Part shown: one piece after another, positions 41,701 to 49,249 of the stretch
Layout of the letters: every line of letters begins with the position of its first letter
Position numbering within the stretch: position 1 is the stretch's first letter
From: JBOFBH01 sp051657715
Lineage (GTDB): Bacteria; Actinomycetota; Actinomycetes; Actinomycetales; Angustibacteraceae
Length of the DNA stretch: 64,000 nt
Reading direction: 5' to 3'
Assembly: GCA_051657715.1 (NCBI GenBank)
Contig: JBOFLF010000040.1
Coordinates: 1 to 64,000 of the forward strand
Position numbers and translations under genes: made by a program
The notes under the pieces: generated by a model
Databases searched by the model: none
What the model saw: the letters and a program-made list of their open reading frames with translations, nothing else
What the model was told of the DNA's origin: nothing

Positions 41701-41737
41701 CCACTGGCCAGGTGGTCAGCTGACCACTGGCCAGGTG
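41692..41737. repeat. 2 x 23-bp tandem repeat with palindromic core, M16-dapB junction
   Basis: Two exact 23-bp copies, starting at 41692 and 41715. Each contains the 10-bp palindrome GTCAGCTGAC and then CCACTGGCCAGGTG, itself nearly self-complementary. The first copy includes the peptidase stop codon. It may fold as a terminator pair. Confidence 0.88.
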
Positions 41738-41768
41738 GGCAGCTCGCGCTGACCTCACGGAGGACGTG

Positions 41769-42533
41769 GTGACGCTGGTGGACGTCGGTGACCGGTTGCG
41801 GGTCGCGGTCGTGGGTGCCGGTGGCCGGATGGGCACGCAGGTGTGCCAGGCCGTGCGCGCGGCGGCTGATCTCGACCTCGTGGGTTGCTTCGACCAGGGC
41901 GACGATCTCGACGATCTCGCCGGTGCGCAGGTCGCGGTGGACTTCACCGTCCCGGCTGCCACGGAGGGCGTGGTCCGGCATTGCGTCGACCGGTCCGTGC
42001 ACGTGGTGGTCGGCGCGACGGGCTGGGACGCCGACCGGCTGACTTGGCTGCGTGAGCGGCTGGCGGAGCGTCCGGGCGTCGGTGTGCTGATCGCGCCGAA
42101 CTTCGCGATCGGAGCGGTGCTGGCGATGGCGTTCGCCCAGCAGGCGGCACGCTTCTACGAGTCCGTCGAGGTGATCGAGCTCCATCACCCGGACAAGGTC
42201 GACGCGCCGAGTGGCACCGCGCTACGGACCGCGGCGCTCGTGGCACAGGCCCGTCGAGAACGGGGGCTCGGGCCGGTGCCGGACGCGACCACTGAGCAGC
42301 TGGACGGGGCGCGCGGGGCGGACGTGGACGGTGTCCGGGTGCATGCGGTGCGGCTACGTGGCCTGGTGGCCCACGAGGAGATCCTGTTCGGTGGGCCGGG
42401 GGAGCAGCTGGCTATCCGCCATGACTCGTTCGATCGGACGTCGTTCATGCCCGGTGTTCTGGCCGGGATCCGGGCTGTGCCCACCCGTCCAGGCCTCACC
42501 GTGGGGTTGGAAGCTGTCCTCGACCTCGGCTGA
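41769..42533 (+). CDS. dapB: 4-hydroxy-tetrahydrodipicolinate reductase
   Basis: 254 residues. NAD(P)H-dependent step of the lysine/diaminopimelate pathway. N-terminal GAGGRMG nucleotide loop, VDFTVPAA, GATGWD, PNFAIGAVL, and catalytic HHPDKVDAPSGTA with the His pair and Lys. GTG 41769 gives five bases after GGAGG; the neighbouring GTG 41766 is too close. dapA lies 12.6 kb downstream. Confidence 0.95.
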   Translation: MTLVDVGDRLRVAVVGAGGRMGTQVCQAVRAAADLDLVGCFDQGDDLDDLAGAQVAVDFTVPAATEGVVRHCVDRSVHVVVGATGWDADRLTWLRERLAERPGVGVLIAPNFAIGAVLAMAFAQQAARFYESVEVIELHHPDKVDAPSGTALRTAALVAQARRERGLGPVPDATTEQLDGARGADVDGVRVHAVRLRGLVAHEEILFGGPGEQLAIRHDSFDRTSFMPGVLAGIRAVPTRPGLTVGLEAVLDLG

Positions 42534-42631
42534 CGACCTGCGTGAATACGACTGTCCGCTGTGCGGCAAAGGTGGGGCCTGTCCATCGGTCGTCGTCCAG
42601 ATGGCAGGCGTGTTGCTCAATCGTTACGGCT

Positions 42632-42639
42632 AAGCGCTT
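42632..42639. promoter_or_regulatory. LacI-type operator O1 of the sugar operon
   Basis: AAGCGCTT, a perfect 8-bp palindrome of the core seen in LacI-family sugar operators. It lies just upstream of the -35 and 32 bp (about three helical turns) from an identical site. Confidence 0.75.
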
Positions 42640-42647
42640 CGTGAGCC

Positions 42648-42676
42648 TGGACACGCTGTGCGCAAGCGCTTAAATT
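42648..42676 (+). promoter_or_regulatory. Promoter of the sugar ABC operon
   Basis: TGGACA (42648-42653) and TAAATT (42671-42676) separated by exactly 17 bp, about 65 bp before the binding-protein ATG. The second operator overlaps the spacer and the first base of the -10. Confidence 0.65.
42664..42671. promoter_or_regulatory. LacI-type operator O2, overlapping the -10 spacer
   Basis: Second AAGCGCTT palindrome, on the same face of the helix as O1. A LacI protein bound here would block RNA polymerase; the regulator gene is the last of the operon. Confidence 0.75.
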
Positions 42677-42741
42677 CCGAGCCGGCCCAGACGCCGGTCG
42701 CATCCGCGCCGGGTGGGAATTTCGACAGGAGGAGGGGCTTC

Positions 42742-44136
42742 ATGGCCCTACGCGTGTCACGCACCCAAAAGTTCACCGCCCTCTCGGCGGCTATCGGTTT
42801 GTCGCTCGTACTCGGTGCGTGCGGCGGTGATTCCGACACCGCCGGCAGCGGTGGTGGCGGCAGCACTAATGCCGGCGGCATCGACTGCTCGGCCTACACC
42901 AAGTTCGGCGACCTCAAGGGCAAGACGGTGACGGTGTTCACCTCGATCACCGCTCCTGAGGACCAGGCGCAGATCGACTCCTACAAGCCGTTCGAGGAGT
43001 GCACCGGCGTCGAGGTGAAGTACGAGGGCTCCGCGGAGTTCGAGGCTCAGCTCAAGGTCCGGACGGCCGGCAACAACGCTCCGGACATCGCGTTCTTCCC
43101 GCAGCCGGGCCTGCTCGCCAACCAGGTGGCGACCGGCAAGGTGAAGGAGGCGCCGCCGGAGGTGGCCGCGAACGTCGACAAGTACTGGGCCAAGGACTGG
43201 AAGGCGTACGGCACCGTGGACGGCAAGTTCTACGCCGCCCCGCTCGGCGCGAACGTCAAGTCCTACGTGTGGTACTCCCCGTCGGCGTTCTCGGAGAAGG
43301 GGTACGAGGTTCCGCAGACGTGGCAGGAGATGATCACCCTGTCCGACAAGATCGCCGCGGACAACGCCGCGAACAAGGACACCAAGCCCTGGTGCGACGG
43401 CATCGGCTCCGACGCGGCAACCGGCTGGAAAGTCACCGATTGGGTCGAGGACGTGCTGTTGCGCACCGCTGGCCCGGAGGTCTACGACCAGTGGGTCAAG
43501 CACGAGATCCCGTTCAACGACCCGCAGATCGCCGAGGCGATGGACCAGGTAGGCAAGATCCTCAAGGATCCGAAGTACGTCAACGGTGGTCTGGGTGACG
43601 TCAAGTCGATCGCCAGCACGTCCTTCAAGGAGGCCGGTCTGCCCATCCAGGACGGCACCTGCTTCATGCACCGGCAGGCGTCCTTCTACGCGGCGAACTG
43701 GCCGAAGGGCACCAAGATCGCTTCGGATGGCGAGGTGTGGGCGTTCTACCTGCCGCCGGTCGACCCGGCCAAGGGCAAGCCGGTGCTAGGCGGCGGTGAG
43801 TTCGTCGGTGCCTACGCTGACCGACCGGAGGTCAAGGCCTTCCAGACCTATCTCAGCTCGGCCGAGTGGGCCAACGCCAAGGCGAAGGCCACCCCGGACG
43901 GTGGATGGGTCAGCGCGAACAACGGTCTGGACGTCAACAACCTGACCAGCCCGTTGGACAAGCAGTCGGCGAAGATCCTGCAGGACCCGAAGTCGGTGTT
44001 CCGCTTCGACGGGTCGGACTTGATGCCGGCCGCGGTCGGTGCGGGCTCGTTCTGGAAGCAGTCCACCGACTGGATCACCGGCAAGTCGACCAAGGATGCC
44101 CTCGACGCGATCGAGAAGTCCTGGCCGAAGAGCTGA
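42742..44136 (+). CDS. Sugar ABC transporter substrate-binding lipoprotein, family 1
   Basis: 464 residues. Lipoprotein signal with LGAC lipobox (Cys27) and a Gly/Ser linker. The mature part begins LKGKTVTVFTSITAPEDQAQ and has FEECTGVEVKYEGSAEFEAQL, PDIAFFPQPGLLANQ and FYAAPLGANVKSYVWY, the pattern of binding proteins for alpha-glucosides and related oligosaccharides (AglE-like). AGGAGGAGGGG precedes the ATG. First gene of a four-gene unit with two permeases and a LacI regulator; the operon has no ATPase gene, so it likely shares one with other sugar importers. The exact sugar is not known. Confidence 0.92.
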   Translation: MALRVSRTQKFTALSAAIGLSLVLGACGGDSDTAGSGGGGSTNAGGIDCSAYTKFGDLKGKTVTVFTSITAPEDQAQIDSYKPFEECTGVEVKYEGSAEFEAQLKVRTAGNNAPDIAFFPQPGLLANQVATGKVKEAPPEVAANVDKYWAKDWKAYGTVDGKFYAAPLGANVKSYVWYSPSAFSEKGYEVPQTWQEMITLSDKIAADNAANKDTKPWCDGIGSDAATGWKVTDWVEDVLLRTAGPEVYDQWVKHEIPFNDPQIAEAMDQVGKILKDPKYVNGGLGDVKSIASTSFKEAGLPIQDGTCFMHRQASFYAANWPKGTKIASDGEVWAFYLPPVDPAKGKPVLGGGEFVGAYADRPEVKAFQTYLSSAEWANAKAKATPDGGWVSANNGLDVNNLTSPLDKQSAKILQDPKSVFRFDGSDLMPAAVGAGSFWKQSTDWITGKSTKDALDAIEKSWPKS

Positions 44137-44170
44137 CGCCGATCAGCATCGAGCCGATGTAATCCGCTGA

Positions 44171-44212
44171 ACCAGCAAGGGGGACGTCCGCACGGGCGTC
44201 CCCCTTGCTGGT
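44171..44212 (+). terminator. 16-bp hairpin between binding-protein and permease genes
   Basis: ACCAGCAAGGGGGACG (44171-44186) pairs perfectly with 44197-44212 across a 10-base loop. Such hairpins after the binding-protein gene let most transcripts end or be protected there, giving more binding protein than permease. Confidence 0.8.
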
Positions 44213-44236
44213 CAGCTCCGAGGTGGAGGAGAAGGC

Positions 44237-45199
44237 GTGTCCACAGCCGAGAAGTTCGGCCAGATGTTCTTGGCGATCGGGTTGTTCGGCGCGGTGTTCA
44301 TCGGTGTCTTGCTGTTGGCGAGCCTGATGAAGGGCCGTTCAGGCGAGCGGGCGCAGGTGGTCGCTTTCCTGGGGCCAGCGGTGCTCCTGCTGGCTGTCGG
44401 CTTGCTCTACCCGGGGCTGCGAACGATCTGGGGCTCCTTCCGCGGCCCCAATGGTTCCCAGTCGGTCGGCGTCGACAACTACGTCACCCTCTTCACCGAT
44501 CCCGATCAGCTCGTGGTGCTGCGCAACACGGCGCTGTGGGTGGTCCTGGTTCCCATCCTGGCGACAGGGATCGGGTTGTTGTACGCGATCCTGGTCGACC
44601 GAGCCCGGGGCGAGGCGTTCGCCAAGGCCTTGATGTTCTTGCCGATGGCGATCTCCATGGTGGCGGCAGGTGTCATCTGGAAGTTCATGTACGACTACCG
44701 GGTCGCCAGCCGCCCGCAGATCGGCTTGATCAACGAGATCCTGATCAAGCTCGGCTTCGACTCCCAGCAATTCCTCATCGGCGCGCCGTGGAACACGCTG
44801 TTCCTGATCGCGGTGATGGTGTGGATCCAGAGCGGGTTCGCCATGACGTTGTTGTCCGCGGCGATCAAGGCGATCCCGGACGACATCGTGGAAGCGGCTC
44901 GTCTCGATGGCGTGCTGGGGCTGAAGATGTTCCGCTACATCACCCTGCCGAGCATCCGGGGCACGCTCGTCGTCGTGCTCACCACCATCGGCATCGGGGT
45001 GCTCAAGGTGTTCGACATCGTCCGCACCATGACCGGCGGTCAGTTCGACACCAGCGTGATCGCCAACGAGTTCTACGTCCAGACGTTCCGGGCCGACAAC
45101 GCCGGCCTCGGGTCAGCCCTGGCCGTGGTGCTGTTCGTCCTGGTCGTGCCCATCATCATCTACAACGTGCGCCAGCTGCGTCAGTCGGAGGGACGATGA
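44237..45199 (+). CDS. Sugar ABC transporter permease, MalF-like
   Basis: 320 residues with an extra N-terminal membrane helix and then the six-helix transporter core. The ATPase-contact loop is AIKAIPDDIVEAARLDGVLGLKMFRYITLPSI (the EAA motif). GTG start after GGAGGAGAAGG. Stop overlaps the next permease (ATGA). Confidence 0.93.
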   Translation: MSTAEKFGQMFLAIGLFGAVFIGVLLLASLMKGRSGERAQVVAFLGPAVLLLAVGLLYPGLRTIWGSFRGPNGSQSVGVDNYVTLFTDPDQLVVLRNTALWVVLVPILATGIGLLYAILVDRARGEAFAKALMFLPMAISMVAAGVIWKFMYDYRVASRPQIGLINEILIKLGFDSQQFLIGAPWNTLFLIAVMVWIQSGFAMTLLSAAIKAIPDDIVEAARLDGVLGLKMFRYITLPSIRGTLVVVLTTIGIGVLKVFDIVRTMTGGQFDTSVIANEFYVQTFRADNAGLGSALAVVLFVLVVPIIIYNVRQLRQSEGR

Positions 45200-46128
45200 G
45201 CACCCTGACCCCAGCCGTCGGAACCGAGTCGACGCCGCCACCGTCTGCCATCTCCGGCAAGCCGTCGGCCGCCGCTCGCGCCCGGACGGTGCTGAGCAGC
45301 CGGTTCGCCACGCTGGTGGCGATCGTCATCGCCGTGGTCTGGACGGTTCCCACCGTCGGGCTGCTCGTCACGTCCTTCCGGGCACCACGGGACATCAACC
45401 GATCGGGGTGGTGGACGGTCTTCACCAACCCCAGCTTCACCTTGGACAACTACCGCGAAGTCCTCGACGGATCGCAGAGCACCAGCTTGCTGGGGTATCT
45501 GGTGAACACCACGGTGATCACCATCCCCGCGGTGCTGCTGCCGATCCTGCTCGCGACGCTCGCGGCGTACGCGTTCGCCTGGATGGACTTCAAGGGTCGG
45601 GACTGGTTGTTCGTCGCCGTCTTCACCTTGCAGATCGTCCCGCTCCAGGTGGCGCTGGTGCCGCTGCTGCGGCTGTACACCGACCAGTTCAGCTTCCAGG
45701 GCACCTACTGGAGCGCGTGGATCTCGCACACCATCTTCGCCCTGCCGCTCGCCATCTTCATCCTGCACAACTTCATCAAGGAGATCCCGAGCGAGCTGAT
45801 CGAGGCCGCACGGGTCGACGGGGCGGGGCACGTCCGGATCTTCTTCCGGGTGATGCTGCCGCTGCTGACCCCGGCGCTGGCCGCGTTCGGCATCTTCCAG
45901 TTCCTGTGGGTGTGGAACGACTTGCTCGTCGCTCTGGTATTCCTCGGTGGCACGCCGGATGTCGCTCCGCTCACCGTGCAGCTGGCGAACATCACCGGCA
46001 CGCGGGGTAGCGCGTGGTATCTGCTGTCCGCAGGTGCTTTCGTCTCGATGGCAGTCCCAGTCGTCGTGTTCCTGGCTTTGCAGCGGTACTTCGTCCGAGG
46101 TCTGTTGGCCGGTGGTCTGAAGGGCTGA
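45196..46128 (+). CDS. Sugar ABC transporter permease, MalG-like
   Basis: 310 residues: cytoplasmic N-terminus of about 35 residues, six membrane helices, and the EAA loop EIPSELIEAARVDGAGHVRIFFRVMLPLL. Ends RYFVRGLLAGGLKG, the usual MalG-type C-terminus. ATG overlaps the stop of its partner permease. The frame is open upstream but that part is a shadow of the first permease. Confidence 0.93.
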   Translation: MSTLTPAVGTESTPPPSAISGKPSAAARARTVLSSRFATLVAIVIAVVWTVPTVGLLVTSFRAPRDINRSGWWTVFTNPSFTLDNYREVLDGSQSTSLLGYLVNTTVITIPAVLLPILLATLAAYAFAWMDFKGRDWLFVAVFTLQIVPLQVALVPLLRLYTDQFSFQGTYWSAWISHTIFALPLAIFILHNFIKEIPSELIEAARVDGAGHVRIFFRVMLPLLTPALAAFGIFQFLWVWNDLLVALVFLGGTPDVAPLTVQLANITGTRGSAWYLLSAGAFVSMAVPVVVFLALQRYFVRGLLAGGLKG

Positions 46129-46187
46129 GGCCCGCAGCGATCGACTGCACGGATGGAGGCTGCGATCCGCAGGAGGGCAAGGACGGC

Positions 46188-47195
46188 ATGGCCAGCCGGA
46201 TCGAGGACGTCGCCCAGGCTGCCGGGGTGTCGACGGCTACCGTGTCGCGAGCACTGCGCGGGCTGCCACGGGTAAGCGAGGCCACCCGGGCCAGAGTTCT
46301 CCGGGCGGCAGCCGAGCTGGAGTACATCGCGTCTGCGACCGCGGCAAGTCTGGCGTCCGGTCGTACCCACGTCGTCGGGGTCGTCGTGCCGTTCGTCACC
46401 CGCTGGTACTTCGCCAGGCTGATCAGCGGCACGTCGCAGGAGCTGCGGGAGCAGGGTTTCCACGCCTTGCTGTTCGATGTCGGTGACGAGGGTCCGCAGC
46501 GGGCGCAGCTGCTGGACTCCCGGATGCTGTTCCGCCGGGTGGACGCGGTGGCGGTGCTGTCGCTCCGGCTGAATCGCGAGGAGCGAGAGCTGCTGCACCG
46601 CTTGGGTATCCCCGTGGCGACTGTCGGCGTACCGGATCCGGACTGGCCGTGCGTGCGGATCGACGACGTGCTCACCGGCCGGCTGGTGGCCGAGCACCTG
46701 TTGAGCTTGGGGCACCGTCGGATCGGGTATGTCAACGGCGACCATGCGTCGATCCGGTACTTCCCCACGCCGGCGGACCGGTTGAACGGTTTTCAGGCAG
46801 CTGTGCTTCGGACGGGCGCGACGCTGCGTCCGTCCGACGTGGTCCACGGGGACTGGACTGCGCAGGGCGGCAGGCTGGCCGCCCTGCAGCTGCTGGACCG
46901 CCCGGACCGGCCCACCGCGGTGGTGTGCGCGAGCGACGAGATGGCCTTCGGCGCCCTGCGTGCCGCCGCCGAGCTGGGCCTGCTCGTCCCTGACGAGGTG
47001 TCGATCACGGGTATCGACGACCATCCGATGGCACAGCTGTACGGCCTCACGACCGTCGCCCAAGACCCCAGCGAGCAGGGGCGGACGGCGACCCGGCTGC
47101 TGCTTGAGGCGATCCACGGCCATTCACCCGGCAGTCAGGTCGCCACCTTGCCCGTGCACCTGGTGGTCCGTGGGAGCACCGCTCCCCCTAGGTGA
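46188..47195 (+). CDS. LacI-family transcriptional regulator
   Basis: 335 residues. N-terminal HTH and hinge SRIEDVAQAAGVSTATVSRALRGLPRVSEATRARVLRAAAELEY, then a periplasmic-binding-protein fold: VGVVVPFVTRWYFARLISG, HRRIGYVNGD, CASDEMAFGALRAAAELGLLVPDEVSITGIDD. Last gene of the sugar operon, 59 bp after the permease, so probably autoregulated through the two AAGCGCTT sites. Effector sugar unknown. Confidence 0.94.
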   Translation: MASRIEDVAQAAGVSTATVSRALRGLPRVSEATRARVLRAAAELEYIASATAASLASGRTHVVGVVVPFVTRWYFARLISGTSQELREQGFHALLFDVGDEGPQRAQLLDSRMLFRRVDAVAVLSLRLNREERELLHRLGIPVATVGVPDPDWPCVRIDDVLTGRLVAEHLLSLGHRRIGYVNGDHASIRYFPTPADRLNGFQAAVLRTGATLRPSDVVHGDWTAQGGRLAALQLLDRPDRPTAVVCASDEMAFGALRAAAELGLLVPDEVSITGIDDHPMAQLYGLTTVAQDPSEQGRTATRLLLEAIHGHSPGSQVATLPVHLVVRGSTAPPR

Positions 47196-47217
47196 GGCAG
47201 TCCGGATGGGCGCGAGG

Positions 47218-47267
47218 GTGACTCGGTTAAGCAGTGACTCGGCCAGAGCGGTGACTCGGCCAGAGTC
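47218..47267. repeat. About 3 x 17-bp repeat after the LacI gene
   Basis: GTGACTCGG starts each unit at 47218, 47234 and 47251; the last two share GTGACTCGGCCAGAG. The 100-bp convergent gap holds nothing else I can support. Confidence 0.85.
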
Positions 47268-47295
47268 ATGACCGTCCGACCTGCGGTCCTCGCCG

Positions 47296-47616
47296 TCAGG
47301 CCCAGCCAGCGGCGCGGACGCCTGCGGCGACCGCCGCAGCCACCACGACGACGACCAGGAACGGAGCCCTCAGCAGAAGTGCCGTCACCGCCGCGAGTAC
47401 GCCGGCCACCCGTGCGTCCAGCACCAGGCGGCCGTCCTGGTCCACAGCTTGCACGATCACCAGCGCTGCCAGCAGCGCCACTGGCAGCAGGTCCAGCCCG
47501 CGTGACCGGCGGTTGTCACCGTCGCCCTGCACCCACCGTTGGGGAACGGCATGGCCGACGAGTTTGATCACAAAGGCGCACCCGCACGCCACCAGGATCG
47601 CGCTGGTCAGTCCCAC
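47296..47616 (-). CDS. azlD: AzlD family branched-chain amino acid exporter subunit
   Basis: 106 residues with about four hydrophobic segments: SAILVACGCAFVIKLVGHAVPQRW at the N-terminus and LLPVALLAALVIVQAV. Small AzlD-type partner of AzlC; the AzlC stop lies 3 bp before its GTG start. Together they export amino acids such as leucine, valine or analogues. Confidence 0.88.
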   Translation of the reverse strand: MGLTSAILVACGCAFVIKLVGHAVPQRWVQGDGDNRRSRGLDLLPVALLAALVIVQAVDQDGRLVLDARVAGVLAAVTALLLRAPFLVVVVVAAAVAAGVRAAGWA

Positions 47617-47619
47617 CTC

Positions 47620-48444
47620 TCACCCACCTCCAGATGCAGAACCTCGAGGTTGCTGGTGGCGAGGCGACCCATCACCCCTGACTGGTCGGGCAGCCGACAC
47701 CACGACTGCCACCAGGCCCGCGACCAGGACGGGTACCCCGGCTGGCGCCCATGGAACGCACCCGGCCGCGACCACGGCGGCGCACCCGGCCACGAGCCGC
47801 GGTTCGCGGCTGCGCAGCCTCGGCCACAGCAGAGCGAGGAAGGCCGCTGCCGCCATGGCGTCCAGCCCATAGCGGCGTGGATCACCCAGGGTGTCTCCGA
47901 CTACGGCGCCAACCGCGGTAGCGGCGTTCCACCCGATGTAGACGGCGATGCCGGTGGTCCAGAAGCCCCACCTGCGTGCCCACGGCTCCGGCTGGGCAAG
48001 CCCGACCGCGGTGGACTCGTCGATCGTGAGCTGGGCAGCCAGGAGGCGGCGGACTCCACGAACGCCCAGCCACCCCCTTACCTGCATCCCGTACAGGCCG
48101 TTGCGGACGCCCAGCAACGAGGAGGTCGCGATCGCCAGGGCGTGGTTGCCGCCGGACGCCAAGACCCCGATGAAGGCGAACTGAGAACCACCGCTGAACA
48201 ACAGCAGGGACATCGCCAGCGCCTGCCAGGTGGAGAGTCCGGCGGTCGTCGCCAGCGCTCCGAAGCTCACCCCGTACAGCCCGGTCGCGGCCCCGACCAC
48301 GAGCCCTTGCCGCACCACAGCGGAGCGTCGTCCCGGTGGGTGTGGGCTCTGGCCCCCCGTCGGGGCGGCTCGTCCGTCGCGGGACCGACCGGACACCGGT
48401 GATGGCATCCGCCTGTCGGATGGGGTTGCCCCCGGCTTCGTCAC
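47620..48444 (-). CDS. azlC: AzlC family branched-chain amino acid exporter subunit
   Basis: 274 residues; hydrophobic from about residue 45 with GLYGVSFGALATTAGLSTWQALAM, FSGGSQFAFIG, RNGLYGMQVRGWLG and DESTAVGLAQ, the AzlC hallmarks. GTG 48444 overlaps the upstream GNAT stop (GTGA); a later ATG at 48408 would remove a charged N-terminus. Works with AzlD. The substrate spectrum is inferred from the family. Confidence 0.88.
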   Translation of the reverse strand: MTKPGATPSDRRMPSPVSGRSRDGRAAPTGGQSPHPPGRRSAVVRQGLVVGAATGLYGVSFGALATTAGLSTWQALAMSLLLFSGGSQFAFIGVLASGGNHALAIATSSLLGVRNGLYGMQVRGWLGVRGVRRLLAAQLTIDESTAVGLAQPEPWARRWGFWTTGIAVYIGWNAATAVGAVVGDTLGDPRRYGLDAMAAAAFLALLWPRLRSREPRLVAGCAAVVAAGCVPWAPAGVPVLVAGLVAVVVSAARPVRGDGSPRHQQPRGSASGGG

Positions 48445-49106
48445 GAGTCGGTCAGCAGGGCCGACCAGCGGACCTCGCGGACGCTCGCCACCTCCGCTGA
48501 GGTGAGCTCCTGGGAAGCATCAGGGTCGTCCGGGTCGCGTGCATCCAGTACCCGGACGGCTCCGTCGGCGCGCAGACCGGCCGCGGCGAGGAACTCCTGC
48601 CGGGCGCCGTCCTGCTCCGGAACCCAGGTGCGGATGCGTCGCACCCCGCTGTCTCTCAGCGTGTCCGCGGCAGCGTTCAGCAGTCGGGACCCGTGGCCGT
48701 GGTCCGCCGCCTCCGGATCCACCACTAGAACGCTGAGCTCGCCGTCCGAGTCCGGGGAGCTGTCCGGGTCGACGCTGGGTGCCACGGCCGCGAACCCGAC
48801 GACCCGCGTGCCAGCGGTCGCGACCAGGAGCCGGTGGCGGGCCGACGGCGCGCTGACCACCGCGGCCCGCCATGACGACGCCAGCACGTCCGGTGCGAGC
48901 AGGTTGTCGCTGGTCGAGGGCAGCAGCTGCTGGTAGTGGGTACGCCACGCACGGATCTGGATGTCCGCCAGCGCCTCGACATCATCCGGCCGAGCCGGCC
49001 GGACCGAGGCGTCCGCGACGAGGTCGGTGCTGGGTGGGTCCGTTACCGGCCCGTCCTGACCGGTCGTGCTGCCGGCGCTGCGGGGATGGTCGACTGGATC
49101 GCTCAT
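48441..49106 (-). CDS. GNAT family N-acetyltransferase
   Basis: 221 residues, about 45 of them an unstructured N-terminus. GNAT core: VRPARPDDVEALADIQIRAWRTHY, LSVLVVDPEAADHGHGSRLLNAAADTLRDSG (acetyl-CoA loop) and WVPEQDGARQEFLAAAGL. ATG 49106 chosen; the frame is open upstream through non-coding sequence. Coupled to azlC, so the three genes form one unit. Substrate unknown; amino acids or their analogues would suit the exporter. Confidence 0.82.
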   Translation of the reverse strand: MSDPVDHPRSAGSTTGQDGPVTDPPSTDLVADASVRPARPDDVEALADIQIRAWRTHYQQLLPSTSDNLLAPDVLASSWRAAVVSAPSARHRLLVATAGTRVVGFAAVAPSVDPDSSPDSDGELSVLVVDPEAADHGHGSRLLNAAADTLRDSGVRRIRTWVPEQDGARQEFLAAAGLRADGAVRVLDARDPDDPDASQELTSAEVASVREVRWSALLTDS

Positions 49107-49249
49107 CAGCGGGTGAAACGTCGACGAGAGCTGGCCACGGTGCGTCTCATGACGTTCATCCTCGCAGCAGCGGTCGGCTCCGGCGTCCCGTGCTTCTGGT
49201 CGACCGCGAGGGCGACCTGGACCGGCACGGCGCGGACGGAGACTAGGCG

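Noticed and set aside
42534..42633. Short CPLCGKGGAC-containing extension after dapB that looks like a zinc knuckle
   Set aside because: It belongs to a frame that is a shadow of dapB and has no start or ribosome site of its own.
47172..47186. GGGAGC-ACC-GCTCCC hairpin near the end of the LacI gene
   Set aside because: Only a 6-bp stem inside coding sequence; too weak to call a terminator.
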